Positions 1 through 11,990 of a stretch of DNA of 64,000 nt are shown in pieces. Origin of the DNA: Cyathus striatus. Its lineage: Eukaryota; Basidiomycota; Agaricomycetes; Agaricales; Nidulariaceae. Under the pieces are notes generated by a model that saw only the letters and a program-made list of their open reading frames with translations, had not been told where the DNA came from and did no database searches. Position 1 is the stretch's first letter; each line of letters begins with the position of its first letter. Position numbers and translations under genes: made by a program. The stretch spans positions 682,001-746,000 of the forward strand of contig JAOVFP010000021.1 of NCBI GenBank assembly GCA_025738555.1, given 5' to 3'.

Positions 1-748
1 AGGAAGGAAATGGAAGTAATCTATGTACAGTAAGCAATAGGTAATAATGGAAACATAATCAAAGTCTGGAGTAAACAAAGGGAAATGCAGAGTAAGGGTA
101 TAGGAGTCTGGAGGTAGGTAATACAGGATATAACACATACATTGTTTATCATCCCCAAGCCCTTACTTACATGCTCTCTCATTGTTAGACCTTCCTCAGT
201 GGTTCAATCCTTAGTGATTTGAATGGGACATGACAGTCTCCTAACAAGAAATGTGAAAGTAAATTTCATATCTGAGTGAGGCCTCTGCTGATTCAGGCAT
301 CAGCAACTCCTGAGTGAGTATCTAACAAGTAAACTTATTATTATGCATAAAATTGAAATTAAAAAAAACTAGGATTCATTGAGCTTGCCTTTTAATGTGC
401 ATCATGAAGTGACATACATTACATGTTAAATAAACAACAATAACTTTGTAATCAAGTATGTTCAGCATGGTGATCTAAGTCAACTGCATGGATGTCAAGA
501 TTCATCTTGTTGCTATTGGTATTAGTATTAACAACTTCCAGTACCATCAAACCAGATTTTTGATAAAATAATATGAACTGAATATGTCTGAAGTAGTGGG
601 TATCAGGTTTCTTGTTTATGTACTTGTTGAGGCTACAAGTCATCTATCATAGTGACAGAATTAACAAGCTGGTGTTGTTAGAGAAATAGCTTCAGCTTAT
701 TCATGTAGTTTCTAAAGTCAATTACAGATGCTGGCCGACAATGTTGGT
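1..748. other. Flank downstream of MFS copy 1, no gene recognised
   Basis: AT-rich sequence downstream of the first transporter gene. Short open frames exist but show no conserved motif, no splice-consistent extension and no similarity to other parts of the window. I see nothing that can be named here. Confidence 0.5.
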
Positions 749-2885
749 TTAGTTATTATCAGCTGTAGAAAACCCAACATCAATGACAGCTCTCATTTGG
801 GAGCCATATTGTATAGTTGCCCAAAGCATCCTATATGATTTAATATGAATAAGAAATTTTTAAAAAAAATAAAAAATCTTCACATACCCGAATCCAGCCC
901 ATGCAAGAAAAGCTGCTATCGCGTTTGTCACAGCAACACCGTAAGTATTAATCATAGGAAGAACTGGCACTAAAGAAAATGCAAGAACCATCGCGCGAAA
1001 ACCACTGAAAATTCTTTTAGATCACAACATAACAGAACAAAAAAGACACTGACTTATTAGCCGCTACTGCTTCAGCACTTCGAGAATGCATCAAATCAAC
1101 ATTGTAAGCCGCTGAAGCACTTAGAACCATGTCCACCTATATGAATGTGACTTAGTCCTTGCAATATACCGTGATTAATATGATGTACACACCCCGATTC
1201 CGTTTAAGAATAAGCAAAGCAAATTCAGCGCTAACCCGACCTTCGTATGTACATACTGAGTTAAAAAGCCAGAAGCCAAAATAGGTGCAGGAACGAGGAT
1301 CAGAGCAGCAAATAGTGTGGCTCTCAGTCGGTCCTCCGGATACCATATACCCCCGCGTTTTTCTCGCCATCTGACAACGATTCCGTCAGATAGACGGCCC
1401 GCTAAAGGCGCTCCAACTACACAATAATATATCGTCGGTCAATAACCGGAGATAAGAGGATGAAATAAACTGAACTGACTCATATTTCCGATGCCCGCAG
1501 GTAAAAAGCAAGCTCCGACGAGGGCTTCGTTCTCGATGCCATAATTTTTTCCCTAGTATTGAATTCAATACTTCCTTCGAAGAATAAAAACATTCTACTC
1601 TTACAATAGTATAAGCGAGAGGCATAAGAAGAACTGTACAGTGTATAGTCAGTTAGATCTCATGCAAGCGCTGATAAAATAACATGCACACCGTAGTCCG
1701 TTAACAGTACCAAATACCCCGAAATTGACTATAGATACAAACAAGTGAGTCACAAACAGATGTCGAACCATTATACAGACAAGACTAACCACGAGAAGCA
1801 GATTCGGACTCCTCAGTAGCCACAATGGTCGTAAAGGATTCAAAAGGACAGGGCGCCATCGTGGTATGTGCTTTCCTGTAGTGACTAGCTTATCTACTTC
1901 CCTACTGCCAGGATGGCTTGTCTCAGGGAGAAACAAGAGCATAAAGATGAATGAAACCAAACCGCAGACACCGAGAGAATACTGCATAATCCGCCATGAA
2001 GCGTAATGAGCGGCGGCACCTAATAGATATAATTAGACTGCTGCATATGTTGCAGAGAAACTGGTAATGAGTAATACCTCCAGCAAGAGGTGCAAGAGCT
2101 GGCCCGAGTAAAATACCCTAAGGAATATCCAATGAACATACAGCAATACGAAAATTAGCGTTGACATACTGCGAAATATATTCCCATCGCCAGCCCTCGT
2201 TCCTCGAGTTTATAAATATCACCAATAACAGCAGCACCGATAGACATTCCTGGAGAAGCACCCAGAGCTTGTATGAAACGACATATCAGAAGCTGAGAGA
2301 TGTTCCTTGACATCGCGACGCCGACGGAACCAACCATAAGAAATGGCAAAGTTACGAGGTACACTGGTCTACGTCCATCTGTACGTAATAGGTATTGTAA
2401 GTTGATAGTATTTTGTATTCAACGTTGCATGACTTACAAAACGTTGAATATGAAGAGCCTGTGAGAGCGCCTAGTGATATGGCCAGCACGGAGAGGCTTA
2501 CAGTAAGACTACATTCAATGAAAGCTTAGTTCCACACTGTGCATGTAGTACTAGTCTGACGCACCTGACTACAGGTCCAGTAGAGTTCAAATCCCTCGCT
2601 ATTTGTGGTATTGAAGGGATAAATGTTCCGGATATGAATACTGTACGAGGAAGTCAATTTGCATAAGTAGGAATAAAATAAGTGACTTTCGAACTTACAC
2701 GGCAATAAACCGCTCACTGACACCAAGGCAACCAGCACTCTTTTTTGGGCAGGCGAAAAGCGTCGATAAACTGCTTCGTGTCGCGCATATACATCTGACT
2801 CGGTGGTATCACCAAGCAATGGTGTTCTTTCTGCGTCCGAAGGAAGCACAGTGGGTGTAGGTGAAGGTGATAGGGAGGGAGACAT
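749..2885 (-). CDS. MFS transporter, DHA1/Qdr-like, copy 1
   Basis: Multi-exon gene for a plasma-membrane major facilitator superfamily transporter of the drug:H+ antiporter-1 type (fungal Qdr/Aqr/Dtr relatives), expected to export small molecules in exchange for protons. The start MSPSLSPSPTPT leads into an acidic cytosolic stretch with ERTPLLG, then the first membrane helix (RVLVALVSVSGLLP). Recognisable blocks are RRPVYLVTLPF, CRFIQALGASPGMSIG, DIYKLEERG.AMGIYFA, the mid-loop FLPETSHPG, and WREKRGG.WYPEDRLRAT after helix 7. The last exon encodes LWATIQYGSQMRA and ends DVGFSTADNN. Introns are about 50-60 bp. It is the most diverged of three tandem paralogues, and its central exon borders (1.63-1.80 kb) are hard to place. 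Substrate unknown. Confidence 0.85.
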
Positions 2886-3761
2886 GTCTGAGATTTATCA
2901 ATTTTTAGTGTATTCCGTCGATGTTCTACTGCAATAGAAGCGCTCTTCAAACTATTATGTAGTATGCCTTTATCCGAGATGTGAGTCAAGTTGCTAAAAA
3001 AAAATTCCGTGAGAGTGAGGGAAAGAGGCTGATGTCGAATTTAGTCGAGTGGCCGTCGGATTCAAGTCTGAGTCAATCGAGCAGTAGGGAGATCAAATAC
3101 TTTATCTAAACTGATATGCACATTTATATTTAGAAATTCACCTGGGGTACAAATGGGATGACGCCCAACACTGCTTTAACATGGAGCAACCTCTTCCAGC
3201 CTCTAATCAATCGCTAGGTTTCCATTTCATTCCTCTGCCTGTCATAAAATGTTGCGGGATTGTCGCGGAGAATCTTAGATTACATTATTTAAGTATAGTA
3301 GGAAATGACCCGCCTCGATCTTTTTGATATTACTTAAGTTGTACTTATTAGCTTGTAAGTAAGTATGTAGTAAGTACCGCCTTGAGGCTGAGTCCAATTA
3401 TTCGTGAACAAGATAAGATCATCGTGGAGTGGAATCCGCCACAGTAAAATTTTGGCAGAACATGTTACTTGTAAGTTATTTGTCTTTGATGGTATGACAT
3501 CATCGAGGTGGAAGTGACGAACATCCTGAAAGTTGAAGCTTTAACTTTTAAGTATTCGAATTTCGGCTGCATCGGCCCGAGAGACGCAGTCACGCGACGC
3601 GTGTGTTCACCGAACTACATGGGATAGCGAACACGATCTCTTTCTTATCTTTACTTACGCTCTCCTGCTCTTCAAAGTTGAATACCAACTCTCAGATCTC
3701 AGTGCTCAGACTCAATATACACGATCTACTGGTAGCTTGAGTTGCATAGAACTCATATACG
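2886..3761. promoter_or_regulatory. Divergent intergenic region, MFS copy 1 / cytidine deaminase
   Basis: This 876-bp spacer separates two divergently transcribed genes and must contain both promoters. No repeat or extra gene was recognised. Several GTAAGTA-like short words cluster around 3330-3375, but I cannot assign them a role. Confidence 0.35.
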
Positions 3762-4476
<715 letters not shown>

Positions 4477-4579
4477 TGCTGTAGGTAGGTACACCATCAA
4501 TCTGTCGAAGTTGCTTCAATTAGATGCAAGCACATCTAGATCATAAGTGAATGTTTGAACCCTCAGGCGACTTTGATCG

Positions 4580-6041
4580 CTGGTGTATGGAAAGCCTAAC
4601 AACCACGCTCAATCCCATCAAATTGAATTGAGTTCCGACTGTCGGCTTTTTCGGCACATTAGTTAGCGCTTACGTAATACTCTGTAAAACTCCATATCAT
4701 ATGGTTATCGAGAATGTAGGTCGTTGCACTTGATCGCTTCACTTATGGGCGAGGTCTTTTCTACTATAGTTAGCTGCATATTTAAGTTAAAATAACCTCT
4801 TCTCTCGCTATTCAAGTCCTGTTCTGTAATTGACACCAGATCGGAACTATAAGTCATTCGTTCTGTTTGTGGTATCCTAGAATCTAGATGTCCATGGAAT
4901 TTGTGCGCACAAGGTAAATCCCTTTGCATATTCCCATTGTGTATTTCATAAGTTGGTCCGTTGTTGGCGACTTATTTTGTTGGGTAAGGTTTAAAATATA
5001 CTATTTAATTAATTTATTGTTTCATCTTCACTGTGGAAACATTGAACATACAGCATGTAGAGCAGGCAAGGTGCTTGTACTATAAATTTTGATCTATTCC
5101 ACAATAGCCACGACTCGAAATTTGACAATAACTCATCAAAGTATACTTTCCATTTATTCGTTGTGTTAAAAGATGTGTTATATTATTACTCTGCAATAAT
5201 TAAATCAAGACTGTCACTTACGTTCCCTCATTTCAAGTTTAATTATTTTCATCTTGTATGTAAACCGCTGTGATACATTCTCTACAGCCTTCCTGGTTGC
5301 ATATTACACCATCTCCACAATATCCCCCCATCAAATTTCGCATTTACACACTGTTACCAGTGTCCTTTTAAATGGCAAACTGTTGTTTCAATTTCTGTAA
5401 AATGTTATTATTGAAATTTTTTTGCTTTATAACAACCTGATCACACGGATATTCCATATAAATCCATCTTGTTAATTTACTTGTTTATTTTCAACCATCC
5501 GACTCAATTCTATTAATATTGCCGACCTGTGCATTTCACACTTGCATATCCTAGACTGAAAATCAGGTAATGCGCCATACTACTTGAACCCTCATGGCCA
5601 ATAGTTATTTAAGACTTAATTAAGTACACACCAAACATGACGTACACAGTGTATATGAGACTTCTTTGACATTAGACATTATTGAAATCAATTCAACGTT
5701 AAATAGAAAGTAAGGTTTAGTGTAATATTTCAATTTAAAAGGTATACTCCACCAAAGTTTGAAGTACCTGATACCCATGGCATTTGGCTTTGTGCGCTGC
5801 TTGTTTATTTACAATTAAATATCAGAGAGTCAATTTCATAGCTCAAAATGTGTTATTTCAGTTTGAAACCTGCAATTTATGATTTACGAAGTTAAAATCA
5901 ACTATGGGATTATGACAGTTCGCTGAGCGCAAGCGAACTACGTAATCGGAATTCGTAACGGAAGAGCCGGCATTGCCGAACGTCGGAATTCAATTTCATT
6001 TGATGGATTTGAGCGTGGTTGTTAGGCTTTCCATACTGGTG
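4580..6041. mobile_element. Non-autonomous DNA transposon with long inverted repeats (1,450 bp)
   Basis: The element spans 4586-6035. Its left end starts TATGGAAAGCCTAACAACCA and the reverse complement of its right end starts with the same 20 bases. Imperfect inverted similarity continues for roughly 80 bp (CGCTCAA, ATCAAA, GAATT, TTCCGAC, CGGC). The 6-bp word CTGGTG flanks both sides (4580-4585 and 6036-6041) and looks like a target-site duplication. The interior is AT-rich and has no transposase-like frame, so it would need an enzyme in trans. I cannot assign a superfamily; 6-bp duplications exclude the common TA and TTAA classes. It sits about 100 bp beyond the cytidine deaminase stop. Confidence 0.8.
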
Positions 6042-6606
6042 AGGTTAGAATAAGAATACCACAGTAATATCACAGGGAATTATCGTTTGAGACAGCTGTC
6101 AATTTCGAATTTATCGGTTTATCCTCTAAAGGACTCCGGACTACTACTGCTGCTAATTGACGTGCAAGCCTGGTATGTATTTACGTAGTAGCTCCAGGTT
6201 AGTCTAGTAGGAGTCGGTCATTCTGCTCAACCTTCAGACATCCAGAATGTCACCAGTGCATGGAAATGCATGTGGAGATCTGGCTGGATGGCACTCAAGT
6301 CATAAAATAAGCTATACTTGTTTCAACTACTAAATTTTCAGGCTCACTACATCCGCATTAATCACGTAGTAGTGCCTCAACTTATCCTCACCGGACTTGT
6401 CAGATACAGCAAAACCTGTTCCGCCGTCAGTTTTAATCAGGCTTTCTGGTTGCGCTTATCCAGATCTTTACTATTAAGCCTGGAGAAGTCTGTTCGTCTT
6501 AAGTAAAATCACTAATGAAGCTCAACCAATTCAGGCTGCATTTGGCATCAAAATTTCTATTTAAATCATATTTAAAGCTTACTCCAGTGGGTAGCAAGAC
6601 ACCTGC
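6042..6606. other. Intergenic, 3' flank of MFS copy 2
   Basis: About 565 bp between the transposable element and the end of the second transporter gene. One short plus-strand open frame (6318-6506) has no recognisable motif. Nothing else is supported. Confidence 0.4.
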
Positions 6607-8721
6607 TTAATTATTATCAGCAGTGGAAAATCCAACATCAACCATAGCTCTCAGCTGGGCGCCATGTCGTATAGTTGCCCAAAGAATCCTAGTACAAAGA
6701 GCGTTACTAATTAAAGATATATAGGACATTGCCTAAACGAATACGTACACAAATCCTATCCACGCTAGAATCGCCGATATCGTGTTAGTAAAGACCACAC
6801 CGTATGTATTAATCATCGGAAGTATAGCAGCTATTGATAAGGACATGATAATTGAACGGAATCCGCTGCATAACATCTATTAGATCACGCAAAATGAAGC
6901 AAGAGCAATATTTACTTATTAGCAGCCATCGCCTCGGCACTCCGTGAATGCATCAAATCGACATTATACGCAGCAGATGGACTTAGCACGATATCGACCT
7001 AAATCATACATCAGATCCTATAGCCATTAGGTGGCTGAACAAACTACACGCACCCCAATTCCATTAAGGAATAGACAAAATAAATTGAGCACCAGTCCCA
7101 GTTTGCCATGTACATACTCAGTCAAAAGTCCTGAGACCAGAACTGACATTGGAACGAAGAACAGGGCGCCAGAAAGAGTCGCCCTGAGGCGGTCTTCTGG
7201 ATACCAGACACCACCACGTTTTTCTCGCCATCTGGTGACGATTTTGTCTGATATACGGCCTGCTAAAGGCGCTCCGACTAGTAGTAACAAGGTCAATATC
7301 GGATATTAGTAGATTAATTTTAACTAACTCATATTTCCGAGGCCAGCTGGTAAAAAGCAGGCGCCGATGAGTGCTTCATTTTTAATATTATATCGTACTC
7401 CCTATAATTATTGTTAATACTCTCCTTGCCATTGAAGACAGAGACTGAAACTCACGATGGTATAAGCAAGAGGCATAAGAAGCACTATAAAGAAATAAGC
7501 CAGACGCAAACATTGATATAATGCGTCGCCTACCATAGTCTGTTAGTAATATCAAATATCCTGAAATGGTCTAAAGATAGTGATGAGTCCATATTACTCG
7601 AATACATGGGATACATGAGACATACTACAAGGAACAGGTTTGGGCTTTTCAGCAACCACAACGGACTAAAAGGATTGAGAAAGACAGGGCGCCATTGAGG
7701 TATGCGCTTTCCTGATGCAATTAGCTTGTCTATTCCTCTGGCACCAGGATGGCTTGTCTCAGGAAGAAATAGGATCGTGGATATGAATGTGGCCACACCA
7801 CAGACACCCAAAGAAAACTGCATAATGCGCCATGAAGCATAATGAGCAGCAGTGCCTTTACAACCGTCAGCGTACACAATAACGAACGAAAGTGCTACCA
7901 AAATAACTTACCTCCGACTAGAGGTGCAAGAGCCGGTCCGAGAAGCGAAGCCTGGGAAGTATCAAATTATTAGACGGCGATAGAAGATTAAATAAAATTA
8001 ACATACAGCGAGATATATTCCCATTGCCTGGCCTCGTTCCTCCAGTTTATAAATATCACCAATCACCCCAGCTCCTACTGACATTCCTGGGGAAGCTCCC
8101 AAAGCTTGTATGAAGCGACATATCATCAACTCGGGAATGTTCCTTGCCAGCGAGACACCCGCTGAGCCGGCTATGAGAAGAGGTAGGCTGATGAAATATA
8201 CCGGTCTACGTCCATCTGTAGTATTATGTTGTAAGACGAAGGAAATCAATGTTTAGTAATTTCACGTACAGAATGTTGAATAAGAAGAGCCTATCAGGCC
8301 ACCTAGCGATGCAGCGAGAATAGATAAGCTTACGGCGAGACTAGAATCAAAGCTCAATCCACGATATACTTGATATCCAACAGTTGCCGCACCTTACAAC
8401 AGGACCCGTAGAATTAAGGTCCTTTGCTATTTGAGGTATCGAAGGTACAAATGTTCCAGATATGAAAACTCCACGGTAAGATCAGTACAGGTGATCACAT
8501 TGAATTGAAGAGGAAGGAAACGAACATGGTAGCAGCCCACTCGCCGAAACCAAAGCAAGCAACACCCGTTTTTGTGATGGGGAGAAACGCCGATATACTT
8601 CTTCGTGCTTTAATTTGACAGCAGAGATATCATTGAGCAAAGGCGTTCGTTCAGTGTCCGTCGGCTGCGCTTGGACCCCAGGCGAAGAGCAAGGCAGACG
8701 GGTCGACGGAGAGGGAGACAT
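6607..8721 (-). CDS. MFS transporter, DHA1/Qdr-like, copy 2
   Basis: Second tandem copy of the proton-coupled drug/metabolite exporter. The N-terminus MSPSPSTRLPCSSPGVQ leads to ERTPLLND and YRRFSPSQKRVLLALVSASG. Conserved blocks follow in the same order as in copy 1: DGRRPVYFISLPLLIAGSAG, CRFIQALGASPGMSVGAG, DIYKLEERGQAMGIY, ASWRIMQFSLGVCG, FLPETSHPGARG, LLVGAPLAGRISDKIV and WREKRGGVWYPEDRLRAT. The last exon encodes LWATIRHGAQLRAMV and ends VGFSTADNN at 6607. Introns are short GT-AG. It is clearly closer to copy 3 than to copy 1, in both coding sequence and some intron sequence. I saw no inactivating lesion, but the exon around 7.47-7.65 kb is uncertain. Confidence 0.87.
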
Positions 8722-8989
8722 CTGCTCTTTGTTGCCTTGTTCCTATACTTCCATCAGAGAAATGCGAGCACACTGTTCTACGAGTCACTATGGTCTTATA
8801 ATATCAAATAGGATATTTATGTATCAAAACATCTAGAACATCAGGCTCCAGGTTAATCTCGTACGAGTTCTACCAGGATTATCCACGCGTGGATAGGCGT
8901 GGATTCTTGGTCGGTTCAATTTCTATGTTTTCATAAGTATACACGTGATTCCGTGAGCTGTTCGGGAGCCTGGAGGCGGGTTTTACATA

Positions 8990-9425
8990 ATGGTATACCT
9001 TCAGCCGTTGCGGCCAAATTGTGGCAAGTATTGGCCCTGGTGAGGATAAGGTCAAACAGCCTCAACATATTCTTCTCAGTCACTGGTCCATATACATGCG
9101 TATTCTTAGCTTCCAACAGCGATTTCTGCTCTTTGGTCAGCCGCCTTGCTCTTTCAATTCGCCGCCTCGGCCTCGGGGCCAAGCTGGGTCGGGGGTCTTC
9201 AAAGTTCAAGCTCACCTGCACATCGTTCGCGGCCATCGTCGACATGTTCAGTCGTGCCTGAGTCTGAACAGAAAGCTTAGTCGCAAGATCCCTATTATTC
9301 TCTGCATGCAGCCTATCGAGTACCGATTCGCGATTAAGGAGTCTCAATGTCGCGCTTTATCAACCGCAAGGATCAAGCAGGAGAATTGTGTCGTAGTATG
9401 AGGCTCTCCGGGGCGCATTGACTCC
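8990..9425 (-). pseudogene. Decayed fragment of the adjacent CM1 coiled-coil gene
   Basis: A stray piece of coding sequence similar to the 3' third of the coiled-coil gene at 12.0-15.5 kb. It reads RESVLDRLHAENNRDLATKL, then SVQTQARLNMS, RLTKEQKSLLEA and PVTEKNMLRLF, matching ESALDKLHAENRDLATQL, SAQTQARLNIS, RLSKEQKSLLGA and QLTERNTLLL in the intact gene. DNA similarity continues to about 9421, matching up to about 13345, with internal deletions and shifts. No promoter, start or end is preserved. Its position between MFS copies 2 and 3 mirrors the intact gene's position beyond copy 3, so it is best explained as the remnant of a tandem duplication of an MFS plus coiled-coil block. Confidence 0.8.
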
Positions 9426-9493
9426 CTCTCCATAATGTGCAGGATAAACTTCTCCATTCAAATCACTTCTAAAGCCTACTGCAAAATGTATGT

Positions 9494-11576
9494 TCAATTG
9501 TTATCAGCAGTAGAAAATCCAACATCAACTACTGCTCTCAGCTGGGTTCCATATCGTATAGTTGCCCAAAGAATTCTGCCATGAACGAACATCGTTAAAA
9601 ACCATGAAACCACTGCCAAAATCTACACTTACCCAAATGCAATCCACCCTAGAATAGCTGCTATTGTGTTAGTTACGACCACGCCGTAGGTATTAATCAT
9701 CGGTAGAATGCCAGCTATTGCTACCGACATGATCATAGCGCGGAATCCACTAAAAAATAACCACATTTAGATCACACAAGAGAGAAAAGGTAACCGACTT
9801 ACTTATTAGCAGCCATCGCCTCGGCACTCCGAGAATGCATCAAATCGACGTTATACGCAGCAGATGGACTTAGCACAATATCAACCTTTTAAGTACGTCA
9901 GTTCGTTTAACCTTTAAGTGGCTGACAAGATACGTACCCCAAGTCCATTAAGGAATAAACAAAACAAATTCAGTGCAAGTCCCAGTTTGCTATGTACATA
10001 CTCAGTCAAAAGTCCTGAGACCAGAACTGACATTGGAACGAAGAACAGGGCGCCAGAAAGAGTCGCCCTGAGACGGTCTTCTGGATACCATACACCACCG
10101 CGTTTTTCTCGCCATCTAGTGACGATTCTGTCGGATATACGACCTGCTAAAGGTGCTCCGACTAGTAACAGGGTCAGTATCGGATAATAGTAAATTGACT
10201 TTAACTGACTCATGTTTCCGAGGCCAGCTGGTAAAAAGCAGGCGCCGATGAGGGCTTCGTTTGTAATATTGTATCTCACTCCCTGTAAGAAATGTTGAAA
10301 TTCTCCTCACCAGAGGCAAAGACCGGCACTCACGATGGTATAGGCAAGAGGTATAAGAAGCACTGTGGGGGTGGATAAGCCAGATGTTAACGTCACTAAA
10401 ATGCTGTCGTACCAAAGTCCGTTAGTAGTATCAAAAATCCGGAAATCGACTAAGTATAATGATGAACTCATATTGACAGAAATAATGAGATATACGAGAC
10501 CTACCAAAAGAAACAAGTTCGGGCTCCTTAACATCCATAGAGGACTAAAAGGATTGAGAAAGACAGGGCGCCATCGTGGTGTGCGCTTTCCTGCCGCATG
10601 TAGCTTTTCAATTCCTCTAGCACCAGGGTGGCTGGTCTCAGGAAAAAACAATAATGTGATTATAAACGTGAAGACGCCGCAAACACCCAATCCAAACTGC
10701 ATAATGCGCCATGAAGCGTAATGAGCGGCAGTTCCTAGTTGAGATCATTAGGTACATCATTTAGCAGAGAATCGTCTTAATAAGTACCTCCAGCAAGTGG
10801 CGCAAGAGCCGGACCGAGAAGCACAGCCTGATAAGCATCAGATTATAGTAATAAATGCGATAGAAGATCAAATGGTATCTTACAGCGAAATATATTCCCA
10901 TTGCTTGGCCTCGTTCCTCCAGTTTATAAATATCACCAATCACTCCAGCTCCGACTGACATTCCCGGGGAAGCTCCAAGAGCTTGTATGAAACGATATAT
11001 CATCAGCTGAGGAATGTTCGCTGCAAAAGAGACACCAGCTGAGCCGGCGATGAGGAGAGGTAGGGTGACGAGATATACTGGTCTACGTCCATCTGCAATA
11101 ATATTATAAGACGGAGGAAATCATTGTTTAGTAATTTCACGTACAGAATGTTGAATAAGAAGAGCCAATCAGGCCACCTAGCGATGCAGCAAAAACAGAT
11201 AAGCTTACGGCGAGACTGGAGGTCAAAGTTCAATCCACGATATATTCGTATACAAACGAATGCCGCACCTGACTACAGGACCTGTAGAATCAAGGTCCTT
11301 TGCTATTTGAGGTATTGAAGGCACGAATGTTCCCGATATGAACACTTATGGTCGAGGAGGTTAGTATAGGTAATCATGATAAGAAAGAGACGTACAAGGC
11401 AGTAGACCACTCGCCGACACCAACGCAAGCAGCAACCTCTTCTGCACAGGCGAGAATCGTTGATAGACGGCTTCATGTCGCTTCTGTTTCAACGTAGAGC
11501 TATCATCGAGCAAAGGCGTCCTTTCGGTGTCTGGGGGTAGGGCATGGGGCGAAGAGTAAGGTGATGAGGGAGACAT
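9494..11576 (-). CDS. MFS transporter, DHA1/Qdr-like, copy 3
   Basis: Third tandem copy. The start MSPSSPYSSPHALPPD is followed by ERTPLLDD and YQRFSPVQKRLLLALVSASG. Exon 1 ends at 11396. Next exons give SGTFVPSIPQIAKDLDSTGP, SLAVSLSVFAASLGGLIGSS with a GRRPVYLVTLPLLIAGSAG continuation (a variant of the MFS loop motif), RFIQALGASPGMSVGAG, ASWRIMQFGLGVCG, FFPETSHPGARG, LLIPLAYTI, FLPAGLGNM, LLVGAPLAGRISDRIV and WREKRGGVWYPEDRL. The last exon ends RAVVDVGFSTADNN. Twelve membrane helices are expected for the family. The transported compound cannot be inferred from sequence. Confidence 0.88.
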
Positions 11577-11990
11577 CTTTTGGCGTGTTCTTCCTGGGGA
11601 AGAACAGTAGATGCGTTCTATGGGCCATTGTGCTCTTATAATAATGTCAGATGGCGTATTTCCGAATTCTGGAAAAAGCAGGCGCCGGTTGAAGAATGGG
11701 GAAAGAGGCAAGAAGTGATGGTCTGAGTCAAGTCTGAGTCACAGGTCGAATTCAAACCCAGGGTTACCAAATAATCTTCGCGACACATAACCGTCAGGGT
11801 CATCTCGTCATTCTCGAAAACATCCTCATCAGATCCATCCATGTTGACATTAAAGATTATTGTCGTGGCATACTAATACAGATCTAATAAGTTGATAAAA
11901 TACAGAAAGAAAAACATTAAGCAAGACCGAAAGCAACCCAACCAAGCATTCATAACGTAAATGAGCGAAGAGGTAACTAACCATGGTCCA
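11577..11990. promoter_or_regulatory. Upstream region of MFS copy 3 / 3' flank of coiled-coil gene
   Basis: A 414-bp spacer holding the promoter of transporter copy 3 and the 3' end of the coiled-coil gene. No additional gene or repeat recognised. Confidence 0.4.

Noticed and set aside
1620..1720. In-frame TAA in the central part of MFS copy 1
   Set aside because: CTAAC here fits a branch site 18 bases before a CAG acceptor, so the stop is probably intronic. Not strong enough to call a pseudogene.
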